In this document: positions 1 to 6,618 of the stretch, in pieces
Layout of the letters: each line of letters starts with the position of its first letter
Position numbering within the stretch: the first letter of the stretch is position 1
Assembly: GCA_028695895.1 (NCBI GenBank)
Contig: JAQVIE010000017.1
Span: 1-10,717 of the forward strand
DNA length: 10,717 bases
Direction: 5' to 3'
From: Methanospirillum sp.
GTDB lineage: Archaea; Halobacteriota; Methanomicrobia; Methanomicrobiales; Methanospirillaceae
Made by a program: the position numbers and the translations under genes
The notes under the pieces: model-generated
The model's database searches: none
What the model was told of the DNA's origin: nothing
Seen by the model: only the letters and a program-made list of their open reading frames with translations

Positions 1-257
1 GTCCGTTTAGGCTGCTTGTTCAGTTTGATGTGAATGCATTCCAGGATGAGGCAAACCTCTCTTCATATGCAAATCAGACACATGCTTCTCTTAATGCGAC
101 AATGCTTAAGGATTTTTCCATGGATGGACTTACAGGTCTGTATCTGATTGAACTTTCCAACATGACAACTACAGAGGGAATTTCGGCTTATAAAAACCAG
201 ACTGCTGTAATATATGCGGAACCTGATTATGAGATAAAAATCAACGAACCAGTCTGA
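1..257 (+). CDS. C-terminal part of an extracellular protein ending in a subtilase-propeptide-like domain (partial)
   Basis: The reading frame (first full codon at 3) is open at the window edge and stops with TGA at 255-257, so only the last 84 residues are seen. They align by eye with the propeptide of the protease at 2465-4252: the ending IYAEPDYEIKI matches RYAEPNYVTYI there, and GLYLIELSNMTTTEGI matches GMQVVKIPDTTTVADA. This is the fervidolysin/I9-like propeptide fold that normally sits N-terminal to a subtilase catalytic domain; here it is the C-terminal end and no protease follows. The segment carries five N-x-S/T sequons (NLS, NQT, NAT, NMT, NQT), which suggests an exported, glycosylated protein. 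It could be an inhibitor or folding chaperone acting in trans on a protease, or just a reused beta-alpha-beta fold. The upstream domains are unknown. The internal GTG at 30 is not a start, because the homology extends upstream of it. Confidence 0.75.
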   Translation, partial: PFRLLVQFDVNAFQDEANLSSYANQTHASLNATMLKDFSMDGLTGLYLIELSNMTTTEGISAYKNQTAVIYAEPDYEIKINEPV

Positions 258-266
258 AAAGATAAA

Positions 267-1622
267 TTACTGAGGAGGCATCTGAAATTTACCTTCTTTT
301 ATATCTTCAACCCATTTTTGAAACATCTTTATTCCTTCAATCATTCTTCCTGCATACCTGTTAAAGAATGCTTCTTCTTCTTCAGGTTCAGGGGGCTTTT
401 CCAGGTATTCAAGAAGGGCTGATTCACCATCAAAGTCTGTACAGGAAAACCTGATGAAATAATCACCATATGGTGCCATCATTGCCTCACCTGTGACGGT
501 TGCGATATGGTAGGGATGGGAGATTAACGCAGGAGCCAGATCATTTGAATGCATGATGCCGGCATTTTGAAGCTCATTCATTAGAGGATTCAGGTCTGCC
601 ATGAAGTAAAAACCTGCCATGGGAGTTGTCACCCTGATTCCCCTGATGGTTTTGCACATCTCTGCAAGCCTTGAGGTTATTATCCGAAGGATATTTCTGA
701 CTGCTTCCAGGTACTGATCCATCTCTTTACCTGACCTGTATGCAGCAATTCCTGCTTCCTGGAGTGGTGCGGCAGAACTGGTGTAGATTGTTGCAGCAAT
801 TTTTGCAACATCTCGAATTATTTCAGGGTTAGTCCCTTCAGGCATGATACAGCTTCCAAGCCTGAAACCTCCTGCACCCATGCCTGCAGAAAGACTGTGG
901 ATAACAAAAGTGCCTTCAGGGTAAATTTTTCCCATGCTGACAAATGAAGAGGGTTCATATGCCAGAAGGCTGTATACCTCGTCAGACAGAACAAAAGTAT
1001 AATATTTCCTGCATATATTTGCAATTACCGTGAGTTCTTCTTTCGTGTAAAGTCCACCGGTCGGGTTGCCAGGATTGTTCAGGATCAAAAGATGCTGGGT
1101 CTTTACCAGTCCTCTAAGCATTGCTTCAAGGGTCTGAGGACGGATTTTAAAGTTGCCGGCACCATGGGTATAAAGCCTGTAATAAGGAACATTCAGGATT
1201 CGGAGCTGCGGCAGATATCCAAGCCAGCCTGGAGAAGGAATGATGACTGAACCGGTTAATAATGTTAAAATTGAAAAAATTAGTCCCTTTGCACCATGAC
1301 CGGTGATTACCCGGTACGGTTCAATATCAAGATCAAATCTTTCATTGAAAAATGATGCAACAGCTTCACGAATTTCGTTGTTCCCTATGGGGTCAGCATA
1401 TGTCCCCATACCGCTGTGAAGGGAGAGCGCTTTCTGGAGTGGTGAAGGAACAGGAAAGGGTGATTGTCCAAGTCCGAATTTATAAAATTCTGCCTGACAA
1501 CCTGTCTCCGCACAAAGTTCTCTCTGTTCTTCAATCAATCGAAAATATCTAAGGTTTTCCGGAACCTGGATCCGGTCAACCTTGGCATCGATCATAATGC
1601 CGGCCATGTGAGAGTGTCTCAC
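267..1622 (-). CDS. Class I/II aminotransferase homologue lacking the PLP-binding lysine (probable pseudoenzyme)
   Basis: The 451-residue protein has the aspartate-aminotransferase fold-type I signatures in order: GxGxxPFPVP near residue 50, Y75, NNPGNPTGG (Asn186, PLP O3' contact), SDEVY (Asp214 and Tyr217, PLP contacts), GGFRLG (Arg254, phosphate contact) and YFIRFS (Arg391, substrate alpha-carboxylate contact). At the Schiff-base position the class signature SLSK is SLSA: Ala246, codon GCA at 885-887. Every other position of that signature fits. Family knowledge says this lysine forms the internal aldimine and acts as the proton shuttle, so ordinary transamination should be lost. PLP or PMP could still bind non-covalently. 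The protein is about 50 residues longer than a typical family member, with an N-terminal extension and an acidic stretch after residue 410 (PPEPEEEE). The start is uncertain: GTG at 1622 lies 11 bp after the upstream stop without a clear Shine-Dalgarno; ATGs at 1607 and 1595 are alternatives. It is the last gene of the protease operon and its substrate is unknown. Confidence 0.9.
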   Translation of the reverse strand: MRHSHMAGIMIDAKVDRIQVPENLRYFRLIEEQRELCAETGCQAEFYKFGLGQSPFPVPSPLQKALSLHSGMGTYADPIGNNEIREAVASFFNERFDLDIEPYRVITGHGAKGLIFSILTLLTGSVIIPSPGWLGYLPQLRILNVPYYRLYTHGAGNFKIRPQTLEAMLRGLVKTQHLLILNNPGNPTGGLYTKEELTVIANICRKYYTFVLSDEVYSLLAYEPSSFVSMGKIYPEGTFVIHSLSAGMGAGGFRLGSCIMPEGTNPEIIRDVAKIAATIYTSSAAPLQEAGIAAYRSGKEMDQYLEAVRNILRIITSRLAEMCKTIRGIRVTTPMAGFYFMADLNPLMNELQNAGIMHSNDLAPALISHPYHIATVTGEAMMAPYGDYFIRFSCTDFDGESALLEYLEKPPEPEEEEAFFNRYAGRMIEGIKMFQKWVEDIKEGKFQMPPQ

Positions 1623-1633
1623 AGAGACAGCAA

Positions 1634-1933
1634 TTAAACTTTCTCTTCTTCGTAGATATTAACTGAGGATGGGAAGATACCTGGTCTTTCATCGGTCATG
1701 AAGGAGGTATAAGGGAGGATATGAACATAATATTCCAGGTATCCCTGGATTAATTCAGAAAGAATCTTCGATCTCCGTCCAAGAATAAGAACCACGAAAA
1801 ACTGTATGAACATGCAGAGACCTGCAATAAATCCATAAACCATCAGGACAATTCCAATAATAAATGAATAAATCATCCTGATGAATAATTCTATTCTTCC
1901 GGCTTTTTCTTCGTATTTAAATAACTGTTTCAT
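1634..1933 (-). CDS. Small DUF4389-like membrane protein
   Basis: This 99-residue protein has a charged N-terminus, then a long hydrophobic stretch from about residue 15 to 51 that can form two closely packed membrane helices. A basic turn follows (LGRRSK), then an amphipathic segment and the motif YTSFMTDERPGIFPSS. The layout (membrane helices, ILxGR turn, YxEYxxxxxPY, then TDxxP) is that of the DUF4389 family, whose function is unknown. It starts with ATG 9 bp after the stop of the cohesin-like gene; an AAGGT that overlaps this stop may serve as a distant ribosome binding site, suggesting translational coupling. Between two secreted proteins and the aminotransferase homologue it could be the membrane component of the operon's system, but no anchor or transporter role can be read from the sequence. 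Confidence 0.8.
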   Translation of the reverse strand: MKQLFKYEEKAGRIELFIRMIYSFIIGIVLMVYGFIAGLCMFIQFFVVLILGRRSKILSELIQGYLEYYVHILPYTSFMTDERPGIFPSSVNIYEEEKV

Positions 1934-1942
1934 GTATCTCTC

Positions 1943-2455
1943 TTACCTTGATGCAGGGATCATCGGGTTCGGCCCTGCTCCGGATATAACAATACTTGCT
2001 GTTTTACTTATTGGGTAATACCTGCCTTTCTTGTCATCATCGACTATTACAGGTTCTGCACTGAGTGTTGCATATCCGGCGGTCAGGGCATGAATGGATA
2101 TCTTTGCAAGATTTGATGTGGAAAGTCCGGGTTCAACATGATTTCCAAGGTCAGCTCCCTGTATAAGGACTGTTGAACTGTTAATATGTTCTACCTTGTT
2201 TATTGTGACCCATGAAGGAAAGGTTATCTCACCAAATGATGCAACAGTCGGGTTATCAAGAATAAGGTACAAGGCGTACCCTGAAATTCCTGCATTACAC
2301 CCTTCCAGTATGAGGTCAATTGCTGGTTGTTCCCCAGGGTTTGATTCAACAACCGAGGGGTTGAAAAATAGGAGTGAGTAAGCTGATACTGGTGCAATCA
2401 GTCCGGCAATCAGGAAAAGTGCACCAAGCACTCCGATAGTATACTTATGTTTCAT
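1943..2455 (-). CDS. Secreted cohesin-like protein
   Basis: A 170-residue protein with a clear signal peptide (positive start MKHKY, hydrophobic core, cleavage likely after APVSA at residue 25). The mature part is a single beta-rich module of about 130 residues resembling the cohesin fold: an early ESNPGEQPAIDLIL strand, GISGYALYLILDNP, then LAKISIHALTAG and a final TASIVISG strand. There is no C-terminal membrane anchor, so it should be released or held by a partner. The start chosen is the ATG at 2455: a strong AGGTGAT, overlapping the stop of the protease gene, sits 4 nt upstream. GTG at 2464 directly abuts that stop and ATG at 2461 lies inside the same motif; both lack room for a binding site. 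The gene lies immediately downstream of a protease ending in a dockerin, the usual partner of a cohesin. The cohesin call rests on pattern similarity, not a database search. Confidence 0.75.
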   Translation of the reverse strand: MKHKYTIGVLGALFLIAGLIAPVSAYSLLFFNPSVVESNPGEQPAIDLILEGCNAGISGYALYLILDNPTVASFGEITFPSWVTINKVEHINSSTVLIQGADLGNHVEPGLSTSNLAKISIHALTAGYATLSAEPVIVDDDKKGRYYPISKTASIVISGAGPNPMIPASR

Positions 2456-2464
2456 CTTCATCAC

Positions 2465-4252
2465 CTAAACCATCTGGTATAATTTCACGATATCACCAAA
2501 CCCGATAAAGCCACTGCCATCAAAGTCGAACTGACCGACAGGCTCTTCTTTTATTGCGAAGAGTATCTGGTCAAAGAGGAGTTTTGGATCTTCGTATTCA
2601 AGCCATCCGTTTCCGTTGATATCTTCATAGAGTCCGTCATCATCAGGGTCAGTCGGAGCAGGATAATCTCCGCCTGTTTTGTCAGGAAATGCCTTTACCG
2701 GCTGATATGGGGGTTTGACATGTATGTAATCATCTTTTTCAGCAAATGAGCTCAGTCCCTCTTTGAATATGGTGAGTGTGATTGAGTACTTCCCTGGTTT
2801 CATGTATACATGTGTTGGATTTTGCAGTCCGGATTCAAACCCGTCGCCAAATGTCCATTGCCATGTTTCAGGGTTTCCTGAAGAAAGGTCTGTAAATTGA
2901 ACATTGAGGGGAATCGTTCCAGAAATGGGTTCTGCCTTAAATGCTGCTGTTAATGGACGAATCCGGCTAAGTGCTTCATAGGCATTAAGTCTTCCTCCGG
3001 TGGCACATTTACTTTCCAGCCATGATTTCATGTCAACAGAATTGAGGATCACATTTTTAATTGCAATTGTATCATATCCAGGTTTTTGACTTTTGATAAG
3101 TGCAGCCGTTCCGGAAACGAAAGGAGCTGCCATTGATGTGCCATCCATGAATCCATAACTTCCTGGCAGTGTACTATAGATGTCCATCCCTGGTGCCAGA
3201 AGGTCTACTGACGAAGTGCCATAATTTGAAAACCAGGTAAGCATGTCATTTTCATCACTTGCTCCTACAGATATGATATTTGCTGAGTTATATGCTGCCG
3301 GATAAACTGGTGTCTCATCAATGTCAAGTTCTTCATTTCCGGCAGAACATACAAATAGTGCCTGGGAACTGTCAATAGTCTCTTTTAACGCCTCGCTATA
3401 ATTATTACCTCCCCATGAACAGGAGATGATATCAGCCCCCTGTTCCTCTGCATATTTTATTCCCATGATTTCAAGGGCAATATTACTCTTACCTGTTGAA
3501 TCAAAGACTTTTACCGGAAGTATCTTTGAGTTCCAGCTGACACCTGCAATACCTATGGAATTGTTTGTTACCGCACTGATTATTCCTGCACAGTGCGTTC
3601 CATGACCATTGTCATCTGCCGGGTTGTCATCAAAGCTGACAAAGTTATATCCGGGAATGCAATTTTCTGCAAGATCTTCATGGTTATAATCAACACCCGT
3701 GTCAATTACTGCAACAATTACATCAGCTGAGCCGGTAATTATGTTCCAGGCCTCTGGTGCACTGATATCTGCCCGTTCTGAACTGATATTTTGCGTGTTG
3801 TAAAGACCCCACTGAAGATAAAAACCAGGGTCATTTGGAATTGTCATCCCTGATGATTCATTGCCCTGTTCGCTGATTGAATTTTCAGTGCCACCTATTG
3901 GTCCTGGTATATATGTCACATAATTTGGTTCTGCATACCTGACATATTCACTTGATTTAAAAAATCTGACTGCATCAGCGACTGTTGTTGTATCAGGTAT
4001 TTTTACAACCTGCATTCCCTTTTTTCCAAGTATTTCTTCTGAATAGATAATGTCAGCACCTATGTCAGTATTCAAAGAAGAAGCGACTGATGCAATCGCT
4101 GTTCCTGATCCAATATCTGCATACCTGACGATGACCTCACCAGGCATATATGTTTGAGACAATTGTTCGGCCTGCACTCCTCCCCATCCTGCTCCTATAA
4201 GCATGAACAGGAGACAAGCTCTAAAAATCCACGATACACTAACTCGTTCCAT
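2465..4252 (-). CDS. Secreted subtilisin-like serine protease (S8) with propeptide, PKD and C-terminal dockerin
   Basis: This 595-residue preproprotein has a signal peptide at about 1-29 and a propeptide at about 35-115 ending RYAEPNYVTYIPG. The S8 catalytic domain (about 145-430) has all key residues: Asp184 in AVIDTGVD, His217 in NGHGTHCAG, oxyanion Asn306 in CSAGNE and Ser373 in DGTSMAAP. A PKD domain follows at about 433-513 (WQWTFGDG, then NPTHVYMKPGKYSITLTI). At the C-terminus are two calcium-binding F-hand loops, D544-D555 (DINGNGWLEYED) and D576-D587 (DFDGSGFIGFGD), spaced 32 residues like a type I dockerin; an acidic DPDDDG linker precedes them. The catalytic residues predict an active, autoprocessed extracellular protease. 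The dockerin predicts attachment to a cohesin, and the next gene encodes a cohesin-like protein. It is the first gene of a four-gene minus-strand operon. The ATG at 4252 is preceded by GAGGT with a 7-nt spacer. Confidence 0.95.
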   Translation of the reverse strand: MERVSVSWIFRACLLFMLIGAGWGGVQAEQLSQTYMPGEVIVRYADIGSGTAIASVASSLNTDIGADIIYSEEILGKKGMQVVKIPDTTTVADAVRFFKSSEYVRYAEPNYVTYIPGPIGGTENSISEQGNESSGMTIPNDPGFYLQWGLYNTQNISSERADISAPEAWNIITGSADVIVAVIDTGVDYNHEDLAENCIPGYNFVSFDDNPADDNGHGTHCAGIISAVTNNSIGIAGVSWNSKILPVKVFDSTGKSNIALEIMGIKYAEEQGADIISCSWGGNNYSEALKETIDSSQALFVCSAGNEELDIDETPVYPAAYNSANIISVGASDENDMLTWFSNYGTSSVDLLAPGMDIYSTLPGSYGFMDGTSMAAPFVSGTAALIKSQKPGYDTIAIKNVILNSVDMKSWLESKCATGGRLNAYEALSRIRPLTAAFKAEPISGTIPLNVQFTDLSSGNPETWQWTFGDGFESGLQNPTHVYMKPGKYSITLTIFKEGLSSFAEKDDYIHVKPPYQPVKAFPDKTGGDYPAPTDPDDDGLYEDINGNGWLEYEDPKLLFDQILFAIKEEPVGQFDFDGSGFIGFGDIVKLYQMV

Positions 4253-4315
4253 CCTTCATACCTCTGTATACAGAAAAATTTAGTAATTGTTTATATTCTA
4301 TTTTTTATATATCTT
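4253..4315 (-). promoter_or_regulatory. Promoter and ribosome binding site of the protease operon
   Basis: On the minus strand, AAGATATATAAAAAA (4301-4315) contains a good archaeal TATA box (TATATAAA, 4304-4311). Transcription starting about 25 nt downstream would begin near 4282 and give a leader of about 30 nt that includes the GAGGT ribosome binding site (4260-4264). This is inferred from sequence and spacing only. Confidence 0.55.
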
Positions 4316-4392
4316 AATAGTATAAATAATTAACAGATGTAATCCTGAATTCTACTTCTTATATTCATTTAAAATAATTGCATGCTACATAA

Positions 4393-4419
4393 TTCAAAAA
4401 AGTATTTAAAAAATTTGAA
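4393..4419 (-). terminator. Probable archaeal T-tract terminator of hcp
   Basis: About 60 nt beyond the hcp stop, the minus strand carries two runs of six T (4396-4401 and 4408-4413) inside an imperfect palindrome with arms TTCAAA (4393-4398) and TTTGAA (4414-4419). Oligo-T tracts are the usual intrinsic termination signal in archaea. The rest of the 227-bp spacer 4253-4479 is AT-rich; apart from the protease promoter, no gene is evident in it. Confidence 0.5.
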
Positions 4420-4479
4420 CGGGTTTCTCTGGCAGGTTTTTGAATGAAATAAACCTACACCATTGAAAAAGTTTAAAAT

Positions 4480-6090
4480 TCAAGCTGGACAAAGCAGCTT
4501 CATATCCGCATCAACGGTTGTATTTGGAGCAATCCCGAACTGTTCCACCAGGACTTTTAGAACAGCAGGTGAGACGAATGCTGGAAGCTTAGGTCCAAGG
4601 GTAATATTTTTTACGCCAAGTGAGAGCAGGGCAAGCAGCACCAGAACCGCTTTTTGTTCATACCATGCGATATTATACGAAATCGGAAGATCATTAATCC
4701 CGACATTGAATGCCTCAGCAAGGGCCTTTGCAATAACTACCAGTGAGTATGAGTCATTGCACTGACCGGCATCAATGACACGTGGGATTCCACCGATATC
4801 TCCAAGCGGCAGATAATTATACCGAAACTTTGCACATCCTGCTGTAAGGATAACTGCATCTGACGGAAGTGCCTGTGCAAAAGTAGTGTAATATTCCCGC
4901 TCTTTCTGCCTTCCATCACATCCGGCCATAACTACAAATCGTTTAATATCTCCAGCCTTAATTGCTCCGATTACTGGTTCGGCAAGTGATAACACTGCGT
5001 TATGAGCACAACCTGTAATAAGATCAGGACCTGATGAGGGGAGTGATTTTGGCGGACTAGAGGTTTTTGCCTGATTTATCAGGATAGAAAAGTCTTTTGT
5101 ACCATCAGGATTTGCATTTACGTGGGCAACACCTGGAAAACCGGTAAGGCCTGTTGTGTAGATACGCCCTTTGTACGAATCCTTTGGAGGGACAATACAG
5201 TTGGTAGTGACGAGAACCGGACCATTGAATGATTCAAACTCTTTCTTTTGATGTGGCCATGATCCTCCGTAATTCCCGACAAGATGTGAATATTTCTTCA
5301 GTCCAGGATAGGCATGGGCTGGAAGCATCTCACCATGGGTGTATATATCTATACCGGCATCTTTCGATTGTTCAAGCAGCATTGCAAGATCCTTCAGGTC
5401 ATGACCGGTTACAAGGATACCAGGCCTGTTCTTTGGTACGGTGCTGACGGTTGTAATTTCAGGATTTCCATAGGTCTTTGTGTTTGCAGTATCCAGCAGT
5501 TCAAGTACCTTTACCCCCATACTTCCGCATTCCATGACTTTTGATATCATATCCGGGACTGTAAGATCCTGAATAGTTGAAGCAAGGGCTGTCTGCAGGA
5601 AAAGTTCAATCTCCGTATCTGTATACCCAAGGATAACTGCATGTGAATAATATGCCCCGATTCCTTTCAGACCGTAAATCAGCAGCTCACGAAGGGAACG
5701 GACATCTTCATCCTTTGTTGCCATCACCCCGGTTTCCGGCACGTTCTTTAGAATATCCTCTTCGGATTTAAATGTCAGGGTACAGGAATCATGTGCCGGG
5801 CAGTTATCATTCTTTATTGCATTACGCACCCTGGTTACTTCAGATATGCGGTCCCAAATTACAGTTTTATCAAAGTTGACATTAGTCAGTGTCATAAAAA
5901 GGGACTCTGCAACCAGTAGTCCGACATCTGCCTGGTCCTCCTTTTTTGCTGATATGTTCTTAGCTGCAAGACCCTTGAGTGAATAAATAAGGGCGTCCTG
6001 GTATGCAGCCGTCACATCATCTTTTCCGCATATTCCAAGAGTGGTACACCCGGTACCCTTGGAAGTCTCTTCACATTGATAACAGAACAT
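4480..6090 (-). CDS. hcp: Hybrid cluster protein (Hcp, 'hydroxylamine reductase'), full-length form
   Basis: This 536-residue cytoplasmic iron-sulfur protein carries an N-terminal cysteine motif, C3-x2-C6-x8-C15-x5-C21, for the standard cluster. All ligands of the hybrid 4Fe-2O-2S cluster can be placed: His230 (TGHDLKDL), Glu254 (THGEMLPAHAYP), Cys298 (TTNCIVPP), Cys391 (MAGCDGR, the position that carries the persulfide), Cys419 (TAGCAKFRYN), Cys444 (DAGQCNDSYS), Glu478 and Lys480 (WYEQKA). The length fits the full class with the three-helix N-terminal insertion typical of strict anaerobes, rather than the shortened archaeal class. Family knowledge: Hcp reduces nitric oxide and, in vitro, hydroxylamine, and is induced by nitrosative or oxidative stress. 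No Hcr-type reductase gene is adjacent. AAAGGAG lies 6 nt before the ATG. Divergence from an HxlR regulator suggests redox control. Confidence 0.97.
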   Translation of the reverse strand: MFCYQCEETSKGTGCTTLGICGKDDVTAAYQDALIYSLKGLAAKNISAKKEDQADVGLLVAESLFMTLTNVNFDKTVIWDRISEVTRVRNAIKNDNCPAHDSCTLTFKSEEDILKNVPETGVMATKDEDVRSLRELLIYGLKGIGAYYSHAVILGYTDTEIELFLQTALASTIQDLTVPDMISKVMECGSMGVKVLELLDTANTKTYGNPEITTVSTVPKNRPGILVTGHDLKDLAMLLEQSKDAGIDIYTHGEMLPAHAYPGLKKYSHLVGNYGGSWPHQKKEFESFNGPVLVTTNCIVPPKDSYKGRIYTTGLTGFPGVAHVNANPDGTKDFSILINQAKTSSPPKSLPSSGPDLITGCAHNAVLSLAEPVIGAIKAGDIKRFVVMAGCDGRQKEREYYTTFAQALPSDAVILTAGCAKFRYNYLPLGDIGGIPRVIDAGQCNDSYSLVVIAKALAEAFNVGINDLPISYNIAWYEQKAVLVLLALLSLGVKNITLGPKLPAFVSPAVLKVLVEQFGIAPNTTVDADMKLLCPA

Positions 6091-6173
6091 CGTCTTCTCC
6101 TTTGTATCTTTTTGCTACATAATATCTTTTGTATATCAAATTATAAATAGAGGGATGTTTCTAAAACTATACT
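6091..6173. promoter_or_regulatory. Divergent hcp / HxlR-regulator promoter region
   Basis: These 83 bp hold both promoters. The AT element at 6137-6150 (CAAATTATAAATAG) reads as a TATA box in both directions. To the left it lies 47 to 55 nt before the hcp ATG, leaving a leader of about 28 nt with AAAGGAG (6097-6103). To the right it lies about 25 to 35 nt before the regulator ATG at 6174, which has no ribosome binding site, so that transcript would be essentially leaderless. A direct repeat ATATC-N6-ATATC (6122-6137), 11 bp apart and close to the predicted hcp start, is a candidate operator. Confidence 0.55.
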
Positions 6174-6533
6174 ATGGACAATTCCTGCACAGTTAACCTG
6201 ACGGTGCGTTACCTTACAAAAAAATGGACTCTTCTAATTATTCTGGAACTCTACAAAGGTGATCAGTATACCCGAAGATTTTCTGAACTTAAAGACGCTC
6301 TCCTTGGAATCACGCCCAAAATATTATCTGAACGGTTAAAAGAACTGGAACAGGAAGGAATTATTGGAAACCGAATTGATGCAGACTGTTTTCCTGTAAA
6401 GAGTGAGTATTACTTAACCGAAAGCGGTATAGAAATCATTGATATTATCAAAGAGATTAAAATATGGGCATTAAAATGGAAGATTGACAATATCCCCTGT
6501 CAGAATCAGGACTGCAGGGTCTGTGTACTTTAA
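6174..6533 (+). CDS. HxlR-family winged-helix transcriptional regulator with cysteine-rich tail
   Basis: This 119-residue protein follows the HxlR pattern: a short N-terminus with Cys5, KKWTLLIILELYKGD (residues 16-30), RRFSELKDALLGITPKILSERLKELEQEGII forming the recognition helix-turn-helix (about 34-64), and a wing with YYLTESG (79-85). It would bind DNA as a dimer. Some family members (YodB, HypR types) sense electrophiles or disulfide stress through a cysteine near the N-terminus, where Cys5 lies. Unusual is the C-terminal cluster C109-x4-C114-x2-C117 in the last 11 residues, plus Cys72; it could bind a metal or Fe-S cluster or form disulfides. The gene is divergent from hcp across 83 bp, the classic layout for a regulator and its target. 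The ATG at 6174 is chosen because the promoter spacing fits leaderless translation and the homology begins there. Confidence 0.93.
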   Translation: MDNSCTVNLTVRYLTKKWTLLIILELYKGDQYTRRFSELKDALLGITPKILSERLKELEQEGIIGNRIDADCFPVKSEYYLTESGIEIIDIIKEIKIWALKWKIDNIPCQNQDCRVCVL

Positions 6534-6576
6534 AATATCTTGTCATCCACCTATCATATTGCAAATTTCCAGGTGC

Positions 6577-6584
6577 TTTAAAAA
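6577..6584 (+). promoter_or_regulatory. Weak candidate TATA box for the TPR gene
   Basis: TTTAAAAA lies 32 nt before the proposed CTG start. A transcript starting about 25 nt downstream would begin around 6602-6606, barely leaving room for the ribosome binding site at 6604. Readthrough from the regulator gene, whose stop is at 6533, is an equally possible source of transcription. Confidence 0.25.
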
Positions 6585-6603
6585 CCCATGGTGCAGATAA
6601 GCC

Positions 6604-6618
6604 AGGAGGAGTAATCTG
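6604..6618 (+). promoter_or_regulatory. Shine-Dalgarno and probable CTG start codon of the TPR gene
   Basis: AGGAGG (6604-6609) is a near-perfect Shine-Dalgarno. Six bases further lies an in-frame CTG (6616-6618). Between the in-frame stop TAA at 6598-6600 and the first ATG at 6664 there is no ATG, GTG or TTG in frame, while ATG 6664 has no ribosome binding site of its own. Repeat 1 of the TPR array starts with the Trp codon at 6655-6657, upstream of that ATG. Confidence 0.6.

Noticed and set aside
2456..2464. GTG 2464 or ATG 2461 as start of the cohesin-like gene
   Set aside because: Both coincide with or abut the Shine-Dalgarno AGGTGAT; ATG 2455 has the proper spacing and begins a normal signal peptide.
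4320..4392. Possible small RNA or short gene in the AT-rich spacer between hcp and the protease operon
   Set aside because: No open frame with a ribosome binding site and no stable stem are visible; the sequence is simply AT-rich non-coding DNA.
4463..4765. Plus-strand open frame opposite the 3' end of hcp
   Set aside because: It is antisense to a well-conserved coding region, shows no protein-family features and has no ribosome binding site.
6548..6575. Stem CACCT/AGGTG downstream of the HxlR gene as a terminator
   Set aside because: Only 5 bp with an 18-nt loop and no T-tract after it; this is expected by chance.
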